From the NCBI GenBank assembly GCA_037013495.1, contig CM072805.1, positions 16,402,601 to 16,466,600 of the forward strand: a stretch of DNA of 64,000 bases, read 5' to 3'. The notes below the pieces were generated by a model. That model was given only the letters and a program-made list of their open reading frames with translations, was not told the DNA's origin and ran no database searches. Below, in pieces: positions 9,751 through 21,238 of the stretch. This stretch comes from Hippophae tibetana. Taxonomy: Eukaryota > Streptophyta > Magnoliopsida > Rosales > Elaeagnaceae. Made by a program: the position numbers and the translations under genes. Each line of letters starts with the position of its first letter. The first letter of the stretch is position 1.

Positions 9751-11553
9751 TAGTAGAAAATGAAAATGAAATAATCAATGAGAATGAAGAGGAAGAAACT
9801 TCTCAAAGTGAGGGGGAAGATGGTACTACCGAAATAATACCATTGAGAAGGTCTAATCGGACTCCACAACCTACAACTAGATTACGGGATTTTGTAACAT
9901 ATATGGTAAAATATCCTATCCAAAATTATTTATCTTATGAAAATGTTACACCACAATATAGGACTTATTTGACCTCAATTTCCAAAGAAAATGAACCAAA
10001 TAACTATGAGGAAGCAATAGGCCAACTGGTATGGTGCAAAGCAATGGAAGAAGAACTTCGAGCACTTGAAAAAAAATGAAACATGGGTAGTCGTACAACT
10101 ACCCAAAGGAAAGAAACCCGTAGGATGCAAATGGGTCTATAAGATTAAGTTTAATAGTGATGGTACTATTGAACGGTACAAAGCACGATTAGTGGCAAAA
10201 GGTTACACTCAAACCTATGGTGTAGACTATCAAGAAACATTTGCACCCGTGGCCAAAATGAATACCGTTAGGATTTTACTTTCCATAGCGGTAAACCAAA
10301 ACTGGACCTTACATCAAATGGATGTCAAGAATGCTTTTCTCCAAGGAACACTTGAAAAAGAGGTATATATGAGGCTTCCACCTGGTCATAAAAAAGAAAA
10401 CAATTCTAGTCTAGTGTGTAGGTTAAAAAAATCTATTTATGGACTAAAGCAATCTCCACGAGCATGGTATGGAAAACTAAGCTCTTATTTAATTTCTTAT
10501 GATTTTAAAATTAGTAATGTCGATCACTCATTATTTTCCAAAAATTATGGTACATTCACAACCATAATTCTAGTATATGTAGATGATATAATAATTGCCG
10601 GAAATAATTTGGAAGAAATTAAAAAAGTGAAAATGAAATTAAAGGAGAATTTTGATATCAAAGACTTAGGTTTATTAAAATATTTTCTAGGAATAGAAAT
10701 AGCACATTCACCCAAGGAACTCTTTATTTCACAAAGAAAATATACACTTGACCTATTGAAAGAAACTGGTAAATTAGGGAGTAAACCAACATCTACACCA
10801 ATAGATAGTAAATGCAAATTAAATATTGAGGATGGCGAACCCTTAGAAGACATAAGCCAATTTCAAAAACTTGTAGGAAAATTAATTTATTTAACGGTAA
10901 CACGACCAGACATTTCTTTTTCAGTAAGTCAAATTAGTAAATTTATGCATACACCTAGAACACCACATTTAGAGGCTATACATAGAATTTTAAAATATTT
11001 AAAAGGGACACCTAGTAAAGGAATTCTCATGAAACGTAATAATTCTAATGAAGTGTGTGGCTACTCCGATGCAGATTGGGCTGGTAGCTTTGATAGAAAA
11101 TCAATCACTGGTTTTTGCACATTTGTAGGCGGAAATTTAGTCACATGGAAAAGCAAGAAACAAAATGTTGTGGCACGATCAAGTGCCGAGGCAGAATATC
11201 GAGCCATGGCATCAACCTCAAGCGACCTAACTTGGATCAAACAACTTCTTTTGGATATCGGAATTAAAATTCAAGAACCAATGAAGATGTTTTGTGATAA
11301 CCAAGCGGCGCGACATATAGCATCAAATCCGGTGTTTCACGAGAGAACAAAACACATCGAAGTGGATTGCCACTTCATTCGAGAAAAAATTCAAACAAAG
11401 GAAATCGAAACTCCATTTGTGAGAAGTGAAAAACAATTGGCGGACATCTTCACCAAAGGTTTAGATTTAAAATCATTTGAAGAAAATTTAAGCAAGTTAG
11501 GGTTGACCGATATCTACACACCTAACTTGAGGGGGAATGTTGAGAATAATTAG
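9696..11553 (+). pseudogene. Copia pol remainder: linker, reverse transcriptase and RNase H, with one frameshift
   Basis: After the deletion the frame resumes with EEPNEFTFPFFYSEE and an acidic linker, then RRSNRTPQ and the reverse transcriptase start. At 10069-10076 a run of eight A residues shifts the frame; seven would join ALEK to NETW. From 10066 to 11553 the frame is fully open. Landmarks are KPVGCKWVYKIK, RLVAKGYTQ, the polymerase motif YVDD (10575-10586), LGIEI, then RNase H with YSDADWAG, SSAEAEYRAMA, DNQAARHIASNPVFHERTKH and QLADIFTKG. Catalytic acidic residues of both enzymes appear intact. The frameshift and absent integrase make the element non-autonomous. Confidence 0.88.
11529..11537 (+). 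other. Polypurine tract
   Basis: GAGGGGGAA directly before the 3' LTR TGTTGAG. This is the expected plus-strand priming site, and it overlaps the end of the pol frame. Confidence 0.9.
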
Positions 11554-11715
11554 ATTAATAACGGCTAGTTTAATAACGGCTAGTTTAACGGCTAGTTTAG
11601 TAACGGCTAGTTTAATAACGGCTAGTTTCTTCCTTTCAATGTATAAATATAACATTAGACATTAAGCCAAAATTAATTCAATAACTCTCTCAACAAAAAT
11701 CAGAGAAAATCAACA
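11538..11715 (+). repeat. 3' LTR of the copia element
   Basis: 178 bp, TGTTGAGAATAATTAG to AAATCAACA. It is nine bases shorter than the 5' LTR, and the differences lie almost entirely in the number and order of TAACGGCTAGTTTA units. Outside the array the two LTRs are nearly identical. Confidence 0.93.
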
Positions 11716-11720
11716 AAAAA

Positions 11721-12057
11721 TAATAAGTGTATCATATATATACCCAAAAAAATAATAATAATAAATATACCACATGGAGTTTGGATAGTAAATCATGAGG
11801 CAACATACCATGTGTGCCAAACCATAAACGAGAAGAAGAAAAAAAACCAAAACTACTCTAAAATGGAAATTTTGTGCACGAAGAGCACTTAAAGTAAATT
11901 TTGTAAGTCACCTTACTTTTTTTAAAAATATTACATATAATATATTATATATATTATTATTAATATTAATTGTTAATCTCGTTCATATTTTTTATAATTT
12001 TTATTTTTTAAATATAAAAAATCAAAATAATTCTATTTTATAGTTTCTATGTACCGT

Positions 12058-12088
<31 letters not shown>

Positions 12089-12144
12089 AATATTAATCGT
12101 GAATGTGTTCATACTTATTCTTATAATAATAATTATTATAAGAG
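11721..12144. other. AT-rich intergenic sequence with a (TA)n tract
   Basis: No gene seen. An uninterrupted TA dinucleotide run lies at about 12059-12083. The rest is low-complexity A/T. Confidence 0.6.
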
Positions 12145-12370
12145 AAGGTTCAAAGCTGCAAAGCTGGCGTTTGAAATGGGATGAGATAGAGGTAGTTAAT
12201 GATTCTCTTGTTGCGATTAACAAAGTAACTGATTCAAGGAAAGATAGATCTTAATTGACCTTCATAGTGGATGATATTAAACATTGTATGGAACTTCCCC
12301 AACAAGCATAAGTTGCTTTATGTGCTCGCATTGTAAATTTTTCAGCACATAAAATGACAATTTGAGCAAA
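12145..12370 (+). pseudogene. RNase H-like (RVT_3 type) fragment
   Basis: The translation, with one frameshift and two stops, reads AKLAFEMGW, then EIEVVNDSLVAINKVTDS, DRS, TFIVDDIKHCM and NFSAHKM. This is the order seen in the plant reverse-transcriptase-like RNase H fold: helix with E, V.DS..V.., a long helix, then a late N..AH. The source is probably a LINE tail or a domesticated RNase H gene. It is too short to assign further and is a relic. Confidence 0.5.
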
Positions 12371-13299
12371 CTTTAAATCTTTAAATATTTTGACCAATTT
12401 CTCTGTTTACTCTGTTTTCATCAATCAAGACATATTTGAACTTATAATTATGTAATAATTATGATTAACAATATTTATTCTCGTGATTTAAAAAAATGGA
12501 TGAGAAAATATAGAAAACTAAATTGAAAAAATTCAATCAATCAAATCAATTTTAAATTAATTAATTTTTTTAATGTAAGAAATTACGAACAATCGCGTAA
12601 TTTTAATTGTTAAAAGCTTCAGCTTCATCAGTTTTCATATATTTTATTTCTTTATTATTTATTCTAATTTTCTTTTTAATTTAAATTATGTTATTTTTTA
12701 ATTTTATAATTATTCTTACGTACAAAAATATGATCAAATTAAATATTTTTAACTTTTTATTAATTATAATATTTAACCAATTTTGAACATTATATTTAAA
12801 GAAAAAGATAAATAAAATTACGAAAATAATTTTCACTTTTTGTATGAAAATAGATGGATAAAATGATATTATATGCTCCTTAAAAATAATCACGTGTATG
12901 TTATATGATCTAATTAAATATTTAATAAATATTACTATTTTTTAAAATAATAAGACAAATTTTAAAAAAATAATAATTATTATTATAATATTTAAGGACA
13001 ATTGTGCAATAGCTATGGAAGCAAGCAAGGAAGAAATAAATAAGGAGAGAGAGAGAGAATAAATAAGGAGAGAGAGAGAGAGAGAAAAAAAAGATTTGAG
13101 CGAGGACAGGGAAGAAGATACATTTTTTTTTTCTATTTTACTATTAAAAAACAATGTTAACATGATAAAATATTAATTTGTCCATTAAAAGACAGCAACT
13201 AATATTGCTTTCACTTAAATTTTGACTACTTGATTAGTTGAACATTAAAAAATATTTACATATTGTTCAATTGTTCGACTAATTGAACCCTTTTTATTT
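12371..13299. other. AT-rich intergenic sequence with GA repeats
   Basis: No gene recognised. At 13036-13086 an AAATAAGGAG plus (AG)n block is repeated twice in tandem. ORFs here are A/T low-complexity translations. Confidence 0.55.
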
Positions 13300-13690
13300 T
13301 AGCTTAACTTAAATTATTATCCTTAAATTTTAATTAAATATATAAATAGTTTTCAAAACTTTCTAAATGTACAATTTGATCTTCAGATTTTTAAAATTTT
13401 ACATATAAATCTTTAAATTTTTAAATTATACGATTTAATCCCTAAATTTTTATACATAAATCCTAAATTTTTGTGTTATAAATATGTATATTAGTAGTCA
13501 AGTTATGATTTATGTGTAAAATTTTAAAAATTTAGCAACTAAATTGTTAAATTTAAAAGTTTAAAAACCTATGTGTAATTTTAAAAGTTTAGAGACTATA
13601 TTATACTTTTTAAAAGTTTGAAGACTTATGTATGAATTTAGTAAATTGAAAACCAATGGTATAATTTAACCTTTATTTTATTGTAACTTT
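13300..13690. repeat. Imperfect inverted repeat (foldback) of phased 'CTAAATTTTTAAAATTTACA' units
   Basis: The left arm (about 13307-13480) contains repeats of the type 'TTTAAATTTTTAAATTATACGA TTTAATCC' spaced about 45-50 bp. The right arm (about 13497-13690) contains the same phrases in reverse complement, for example AAAATTTAGCAACTAAATTG and AAGTTTAGAGACTATA. A transcript could form a long imperfect hairpin. It resembles plant foldback or MITE-like repeats. No terminal duplication was identified. Confidence 0.5.
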
Positions 13691-14289
13691 TAAAATTGGA
13701 TTCAAAGTCTATAGAATTCCTACAATTTTTCAAAAGATTCACTTTAAATTTCTATCTTTTAACGTATTTATCTAAGGTCTTTTAATTCCTTAAACCCAAA
13801 TGTAACCTTAGTGTAACCTTAACAGGCTTCATCTAGTCAATAAATACAAAAATGCCCACTTAAGAGGCTTCATTCTAAAAATTAGATATCCAAATAAGAC
13901 AACATTCTTAGGCCATAAGTCAAAGGCTTCAAGGTAATCTTCAAAATGACAAAATTATAAACCTAAGAAGAGAAGATGAGCATCATTGCAACGTCATACC
14001 CTTGAGGAGTAGGAAAACTTTAGAGGAGGAACATGAAACTCAAAAGAATGAGAAGCTAAAAAAGATGAGGAGAAACGAGTGGATAAACAGAGCGCTAAAA
14101 AGGAAATAATTCAACTAAAAAAGAGAAACCTCTACAAACCCACTATTTCTTTCCCTCAAAGATTACAGACACATAGTTTTCAAAATTTTGGGATGTTTTC
14201 AAGAAAATGCATATAAATATACTATTTTTTGATGCATTTGAACAAATGTCTTCTTATGCAATTTTTGAAAAATATCCTATCTAAGAAAA
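13691..14289. other. Sequence leading into a gypsy remnant, no clear gene
   Basis: Less AT-rich after 13900, with many AAG/GAG codons in short open stretches, consistent with degenerate gag or linker of the gypsy element that follows. No motif is clear enough to name. Confidence 0.35.
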
Positions 14290-14965
14290 AGAAGCTTAGA
14301 GATCATGAAACAATAACCTTGATTGAAGGTTGTAGTGCCATCTTTGCTAAAAAAAACTATCCCAAAAGTTGAAAGATTTGGTAGCTTTGACGTTCCTTGC
14401 ACAATTGGGAACATTAACGTTGAGAAAGCGCTATGTGACTTACGTTCAAGTATTAACCTTATGTCATTATCGATCTTCAAGAGATTGGGGGCTAGAAAAG
14501 TCAAACCCACTTTAGTAACAATAAAAATGGCAAATAGATCAATTAAGTGACTCCAAGGTATGGTAGAAGATGTACTAATAAAAGTAGACAAGTTCATCTT
14601 TTTGATTGATTTCATTGTGCTAGAAAGAGAAGAAGACCTTAACATTCCTATCATACTTTGTATTCCATTCTTAGCAACCGGAAGAACATTCATTGATGCA
14701 TAAAAATGTGAGCTTACAATAAGAGTGCAAGAAGAACAAATAACATTTAAAGTTTTTAAAGTATATCAACCTATTGATATTGATAATGCTAATAAATGTT
14801 TTAGGATAGATGTTATTGATCATGATGATAAATTAAAAGTATATGTTCAGTCACTCACACTTAAGAATATTACACATAATCCTATGAACAATGAAGTAAA
14901 CTCACCAAAAAATAGCTCAATCTATTTTAATTTTGAAAGTAAACTATTGATATTGCTGACTATGT
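14290..14965 (+). pseudogene. Ty3/gypsy retropepsin-like region, degenerate
   Basis: The translation gives the typical gypsy protease block: GSFDVPCTIGNINVEKALCD, then INLMSLSIFKRLG, VEDVLIKVDKFIF, IDFIVLEREEDLNIPII, FLATGRTFID and ELTIRVQEEQ.TFKVF. The active site normally reads D-(L/S/T)-G-A; here it is DLRSS, so the glycine is lost. Stops occur near 14548 and 14701. Reverse transcriptase and RNase H, which should follow, are deleted: the next recognisable domain, 100 bp on, is the end of integrase. Confidence 0.75.
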
Positions 14966-15039
14966 GAACTATTTGGAGGTTTCAGCTCCTATATGTATAC
15001 CTAATATGGTTGTACAAAGTTTTGAGATAAGATCTAAGC

Positions 15040-15335
15040 TCCTACCATATATTGAAGGGCTACTAAGTTTATATCTTACACATTTATCTTACCATTCCTA
15101 ATCAAGTGGGCAAGCAAAAAAGTTCAATAGATAGGTGAAAAAGATGCTACAAATACATAAATCATATGAGCTACGATATATTGCTTATAAGAATGCCAAA
15201 AGGTACAAAAGGAAAACAAAAATATGGCATGATAAGATAATTGAACACCATGTTTTTAAATCGGGACATAAAGTATTATTGAACAATTCAAGACTCAAAC
15301 TATTTTCGAGCAAACTCAATAGTCAATAGATACAA
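15040..15335 (+). pseudogene. Ty3/gypsy integrase C-terminal fragment
   Basis: It reads LSYHS, stop, SSGQAKKFNR, stop, VKKMLQ, a degenerate form of the YHPQTxGQAExxNRxxKxxL catalytic-glutamate region. It is followed by AYKNAKRYKRKTKIWHDK, FKSGHKVLLNNSRLKLF and SKLNS. The order is that of the integrase end in non-chromodomain plant gypsy elements. The catalytic Glu position reads Lys and stops interrupt it, so it is inactive. With the protease at 14290 it belongs to one internally deleted element. Confidence 0.75.
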
Positions 15336-16611
15336 AAGGATGTACCTTAGGAGTTGATATGATCGTCTTGTCAAGGACATTAAATGTGATGCTAGTTAGG
15401 AAGAAACCCAATTTTATTTTACTTATATTTTGTGTTTTTATAGGTGAATAAATGTGGAGAGTAAGATTGAGCAGTTTCAACGACATATGTGTGTACCAAA
15501 ACTAAGGAAGTTTTCATTCCTTTTACTTTTTCATATCTATAAGTGCACATTGGGGCTAATATGAAGTTTAAGTTTCAGGGAGGAAACTTCATTCCCACTT
15601 TAGTATTTAGTACACATTTTCAATTTTAAGAATTTTTATAGTATTATTTTTATCATAATTTGGGTAGAATTTGATAAATATACAGAAACTAAATACATGT
15701 ATGCTCGATATGGAACATATGAACCCAATAATATATTTGTTTTCATGACTAGGATAAGAAATATAAGCTCATTAAGATACTTATATTAATTATGTGATAT
15801 GCTTGCTAGTTTTCATTAACTAAATCAATTTTTATGTGCATATTCATTATTGATTTTGGTGTTCTTATTGAGAGATAATTTGTGGTGAGTTATATGAGTT
15901 GATGAGTTTTACCTTATTTTATAATGTATTTGATCATCCCTTAAGGCAAAATCCTAAATAATATTTAGTATAAGAAATTATTTAGGCTTTATTTTCATCG
16001 ATTGAGACTTTTGAGCTGACGATTGTTAATATCTTTAGTAACCCATTTGAGTCCAATTAAGAAATTTTCATATCTTTAAGCCATTTTATGACTAACCAAT
16101 TAGCATTACCTTATTCTTGTACTTTTAACTTTTATGAAGAAAAAAATGTAATCATGTGTTATGCTATAAAGAAAGCTAAGCTATAGAAAGAGCATAAATG
16201 TCTTAATTATTCGACCCCTACCTAAGCCTTACATTATAAGCATGTAAAACTCTTATTATTTTTTAGCTAAGTATATATTTATATTAGTGAAAGGATATGT
16301 GAAAAATAGACTTATAAGACTTATTCTAAGATTAAATTGATTAACATTCTCATATAGGTTGATTTCATATGTGAATTGGATGATATTATGTGCAACACAC
16401 ACACGAATTAATTCATCAAAAATATTGCATATCTTTTTATTGATGAAATATGTTAACCTCTTTGTCATAGAATTGTATGAATTTTGAAGAGTATAATTTT
16501 TGCTAAATATGAATGTATTAATAGATATATATTTATAAATATATAGCCCATGTCATTTCATCTAGCTAGACTTGGCCTTACTTGAGAGCAAGCAAAGAGT
16601 TACGTTTGGGG
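15336..16611 (+). mobile_element. Non-coding 3' region of the gypsy remnant, with polypurine tract
   Basis: There is no protein. CACATTGGGG...TTTAAGTTTCAGGGAGG at about 15547-15585 resembles the non-coding stretch after integrase in Tat/Athila-like gypsy elements. A second purine tract, AGCAAAGAGTTACGTTTGGGG, ends at 16611 immediately before TGATAACTC and is the likely 3' polypurine tract. Confidence 0.45.
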
Positions 16612-18200
16612 TGATAACTCTATAAAAATAGAGTCATCAATGTATTTTTTTCTTGATATTTATTCATTTTATTCAATAAGTCACACTTTTAAGGTTAAAA
16701 ATATTAAAAATGTGAACTTTCTAGTCAAAAGGAATGAAAATATATTTTTAGGGAATTGTTTGAATTTTTTTGTGTATTTTAATGAATTTTTTAATGCAAG
16801 ATCAATTAGAACAAGACATGTGCACGTCACACAAGTGAAGGGGAGCCAATCAGAGCACACCGTATGTATAGTTGAGCATTCATTACCACGTGAATGACAT
16901 ACAAGAAAAGAAGAGATAATTAGAGCACCCTGCATATACCAGGTGATGCATGCATTGCCATGTTTTGACACAACATTCATTTTGAATCTTTTTGAGCTAT
17001 CAACAAGCGTGTCATGAATTGTCACAGGATTTTTCCATTTGTTCCACCATGTCATCACACAATCTAGATTAACGAATTGCAACACCCCACTTGTCACTGA
17101 CTCAACACCTATTGACCACGACCAGACTCCCTCATCACGTGTCACACATTGATTTGTCCCGTGTTTCTCCCTTGCCAAATGTCATAATCCCATTATTCAA
17201 CATTGTTTAATTTTCCTTTTTTCATCTTAGCCCTTGATCTAAAGCTAAAATGACTATCAAGATTCCATTTGAGTCTAATTTAACCCCTTAATTGCACCAA
17301 AAACCCATGTAGTCGAATTTACAATTTTTTTTTATCAAATTTTGGTGCCAAAAAGAGAGAAAATATAGAAAAAGTTTAAAAGTATATACAATTTGGTGGA
17401 GATTTAAAAGAAGATTGGTACTATAATTCAAGAGATTAATTGTATATATTCTTCTTCTTTCTTTATCAATTTTCATGTCTTTTTTATGAAAAATCTTAGC
17501 TTTATGAATATAATTATGTCTAGTTAATTTATTAATTTATGGATCTTATGAACCCAATTTCGTATATGTGATGATCTAATATTTTTACCCTAATAATGAT
17601 TTCAATTCAATTATATTATTTAATCTGATTTTTATGCTATTAATATTTTTGCTAAAAATTGATCTATAGAGTCAATTAAATATATTTAAGAGTATTATTT
17701 AGTTGTTTGTCTTGATTAAATAACATGCATAGTTTGTATAAAGAGATGTATGATTCGTATGTATATGATCCATAATTAATAAACTTAATAAGTAGTATGC
17801 AATTTAATTGATATGAAAGTATGACTAGGTTAATTACTATATATTGTGTAGTTTACTTCAGAGAAGAATACATACTATGGTAGATTCAATTGATCATGTA
17901 ATTGATTAGTAATTATATTAGGGAGATTTTAGTGATTCATATGTTTATAAAATTAAAGGATTAAAGTATTCTTAGATATTTTCTTATATACCTTTTTAGT
18001 TGTTAATTTTGAGTTAATTAATTTATGCTACTTATTTTTAGTTCTTTTAATTTTGCTTTCTCAAAACACAAAAAAAATTGATCTTTACTTTCACTTTTAA
18101 AATTAATTTCTAATAACATAATCTCCATGAGAATGATTTTTTCTTATCTTTATATTAATTAATTGTTTGTGATATATATACTTGCATACTCATTGTATAC
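16612..18200 (+). repeat. Probable 3' LTR of the gypsy remnant (right edge approximate)
   Basis: It starts TGATAACTC after the polypurine tract. Near 18130-18190 is CTCCATGAGAATGATTTTT, then CTTGCATACTC, which resembles the end of long plant gypsy LTRs. No second LTR is present in the window, so the edges cannot be confirmed by comparison. The 165-codon ORF on the minus strand (16681-17178) has no recognisable domain and is treated as chance. Confidence 0.4.
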
Positions 18201-18239
18201 AATTTGTTTCAATCAATGATCCTACCCATCTTTATTTGT

Positions 18240-20150
18240 TTATCATTGGAGCTCAAACTTTGACAAGATTTCTTCTTTAGGTTGAAAGTTGTTTACATTT
18301 ACATGGAATCAAAATAGCTAGAAATTTCCCTACAATTAGCCATATTTTCTATCCTAAAGATTTAATTAAGTTCTATCATGCAAATTTGATAGAAATAAAT
18401 GTGATACAACAAAACTTGGAGTGTTACTTTTCTTGGTTAAGATAAAAAGCCAATTTGTTAAAGTCTTGTATTTTTTACCCTGATAATGTCTCAAGTCCTG
18501 TGAAATGTCAGATTCAAACTCTTTTGGATATCCTTGCTACTTCTTGTTGAATTAAATTTTTGAGTCACAACTTATTTTTATAGAAATAAAAAAGTACAGT
18601 TTAAAAGAATAATTGACAATCTTATATCTAAAATAGATAGCTTGAGATCTTGTCTTCTTTCCAAAGATGATAAAGTAACTTATTCTATGAGCGCTTTCAA
18701 ATTTTTCAATTTGCTTTGTGAAAAAAAGGATGCAATTTTGAGAAAATTCTAGTGGAATCATGGTTAGAACAAAGATAGCTCTAATTCAAGATTTATTGCC
18801 TATAAAATTTGGAACCATATTTTATTACATAAAGAGGTTAAGGGTTTAGATTTTCACAAATTTGAATATATTAATCTTAGCCTACTGTCCAAACTTGGCT
18901 GCAACTTATAAACAATGATTGTAGAAGTTTGGTCTGGTTGTTTCAACATAAATATAGTATTTCTAAAGATTTATTTTATTATGAAATCAAGAATTCTTAC
19001 TGTTATATTTGGAAAGATATTTGGATTTATTGATCTAGTAATCTCATTTGTCTCCTCCTTTGATTCATGTAAATCAACTTAATTCGCATGCTATCAATGT
19101 GCACGATCTCCACAATGCTCAAAGTAATGGTTATATTTTTAGTTGATTACTAAAATTTGGGGTTTTATAATATGCTTTTTATCTTGAAAAATTTCCCTAC
19201 CTATCGCTAATAATTTGGACCCCTACTTTTGGATTCATAAATCAAAGAGTCATTTTGATTCTAAATCTACTTATAAGAAAATTGTTTTTAATATATTGAT
19301 CTTTTGGAAATAAAAATTTCACAGAGAATTAAATTTTTTTGTCAAAGATTTTTTCTATTTATCTTTCTACTATAGGTAATATAAATCAAAGAATGAATTT
19401 TCTTGAGATCTCTTGTCCTCTTTACCATTATGACAAGGAAACTAGAAACTATCTTTTTGCTTCTTGTCATTTTGCTATTCTCTTTGGCCAAGCTGGTACC
19501 TTATTGTTATTTTGGCTAGTTCAAACTTATGTTCAACTCATTCAAGAAGTTTTTCATAACCAAAATTGCTTTATATTTTATGTGTTAACTCACACTTATT
19601 CATCTTATATGTGTGTATTTTTTGAACAAATCTAAAAAACTAAAAATGATCTTCTCTTTAATTCCAAATTTTCAAATCTTAAAATAATTATATTTAAATT
19701 TGATTCCAAATTCGAAGAATTTTGAGGAGTGATTAATTTCAAGAAAAAAGGTTTTTTGGACGATGATAACAATTTTTATTACTACTTGTCTCCACCTTTC
19801 TATCAAAAGGGACCACTAAAAAGGTGCTAGTAAAATTAATTTTGATGTAGTTATTTATTTGGTGAAGTTTGTATGTTACTTTCTCTTTAATTGCTTTACA
19901 TGATGATTTAATCATGGCTTGAGGAGCTTATGACATCACCAATCAAGTCAAACTTTTAATGCAAAAGTTTAATATGATTTCTCCTTCTTGGATTCCCAAA
20001 AATTTAAATAATATTGCTCATTATTTAACTAGATGAGTCTCTTATAACTTAGTTGAAGGTTTCGTTCATAGTTATGCTTTATCATAACATATCTTTGTTA
20101 TTATTTATAATAAATATTAATATAATTTTGTGTTTTGAGGAAAAAAAAGT
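18240..20150 (+). mobile_element. 5'-truncated LINE (non-LTR retrotransposon) relic
   Basis: Conceptual translation shows the late part of a plant LINE ORF2 in order. Reverse-transcriptase block: HGIKIARNFPTISHIFYPKD at about 18300-18370, where YPKD replaces the catalytic FADD. Thumb region: KGLDFHKFEYINLSLLSKLG at about 18840-18900. Then YIWKDIW; zf-RVT region with EISCPLYHYDKE...LFASCHFA at about 19400-19480; and RNase H pieces KINFDV (about 19830) and SWIPKNLNNIAHYLTR (about 19985-20035). Numerous stops. It ends near an A-rich tail (AAAAAAAA at about 20140). Dead copy. Confidence 0.8.
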
Positions 20151-20691
20151 GTTTTTATATGTTTTGTTAATAATGTGAGAAATCTTATTTAAAAAGGTAT
20201 TAGGATAAACTAAACATTAAAAAAATTATATTTAATTATATTATATTTATTTTGTATAATATTAGATAACAAACTGTATAATATAATTTGATAAAACTAA
20301 TGGTAAATATTTTAATAAAATAATATTTAATTTGATTTATGTTTGTTTTACCTATCAAAATAATTTTATCATAAAAATTTATTTAAATCATTATTTAATG
20401 TATTTTTATATTTTTCTTACATTTTAAAATTTTTAAAATTATTTTTAATTTAAGATAAAAGAAAAGGTTATGATACATAATTTTATAATTCAAATTTCAG
20501 ACAAATAAAGTAAAGTTTTCAATACAATTTAGGGACATATACCTACTAAATGTATTAATTTTTTACATAATCGTACAATTTTATTATGTTCAATAAGATT
20601 TCACTTCACACACGAACACATGAAAACAATTATATAGTCAGAATCTTTAGTAACTTTATAGCAAACATGCCCTAACTTATTGTTTTTACTA
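20151..20691. other. AT-rich sequence, no gene
   Basis: Low-complexity A/T with no ORF or motif of note. It borders the truncated left LTR of the chromovirus. Confidence 0.6.
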
Positions 20692-21226
20692 AAGAGAGAG
20701 TTTGTAAAGAATGTCTTGTATTGCTCTAAAGAGAGATTATCTTAAAATTTCCTAAGGATTTCCCAAGATTTCCAAGATGAATACAAATGAAGACCAATGG
20801 GTCTATTTATAGTGTGGCTCCAAGCTTAAGGTTATACCACAACTTTCTAGATCATTCTAGGTCTAGAATGTACAAGAGTGTTCTAGTTTATCTACAATAT
20901 GCCACAAGGTTCTAGGACCTTCTACCCAACTCTAGAGTCTTCTAGGTTTGTCTAGCTCCTTCATTCAAGTTCTAGGATGTTCTGTAAGCTTTCAGCGGCT
21001 TCTACATCCTTCATGAACCATCCAGCCCATTCTAGCACCTCCAAGCACATGCTAGTATTCTTTGGAGCATTCTAGAGTCTTCAAGACTTGAGTTCAGTTC
21101 GTCCAACTCTAGCCCTTTCTAGACATCTCTAGGCCACTCTAAAACTTCCAATGTATAAAAGTCTAGATCCTTTAGGCAACCACCATTTATTTGGATTTTG
21201 TGGGACAATTTGAGTAGGACGTAACA
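20692..21226 (-). repeat. 3' LTR of the chromovirus, distally truncated
   Basis: It aligns with 24540-25081 from ACTAAAGAGAGAGTTTGTAAAG to GACGTAACA. The outer 110 bp present in the other LTR (24427-24530) are absent here. It also lacks the short segment carrying the perfect heat-shock-element match found in the 5' LTR. Confidence 0.88.
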
Positions 21227-21238
21227 CCCTCCCCCACT
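21227..21238 (-). other. Polypurine tract of the chromovirus
   Basis: The minus strand reads AGTGGGGGAGGG immediately before TGTTACGTCC, the 3' LTR start. Confidence 0.88.

Larger units (their letters stand above)
8170..11715 (+). mobile_element. Ty1/copia retrotransposon, both LTRs and target duplication, integrase deleted
   Basis: The 3546-bp element starts TGTTG and ends CAACA. It is flanked by AAAAA at 8165-8169 and 11716-11720, the 5-bp target duplication expected for copia. It has a tRNA-iMet primer site directly after the 5' LTR, gag with zinc knuckles, protease, reverse transcriptase, RNase H, and a GAGGGGGAA polypurine tract before the 3' LTR. The integrase is absent, which explains the length; autonomous plant copia elements are usually about 4.5-5 kb. 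The LTR 3' portions differ at only about two positions in 95 bp, so the insertion is fairly recent. It cannot integrate unaided but could have been mobilised by a relative. Confidence 0.93.

Noticed and set aside
16681..17178. 165-codon minus-strand ORF
   Set aside because: Lies in the probable gypsy LTR, no domain, no codon or homology support; its C-terminal part is translated from A/T low complexity.
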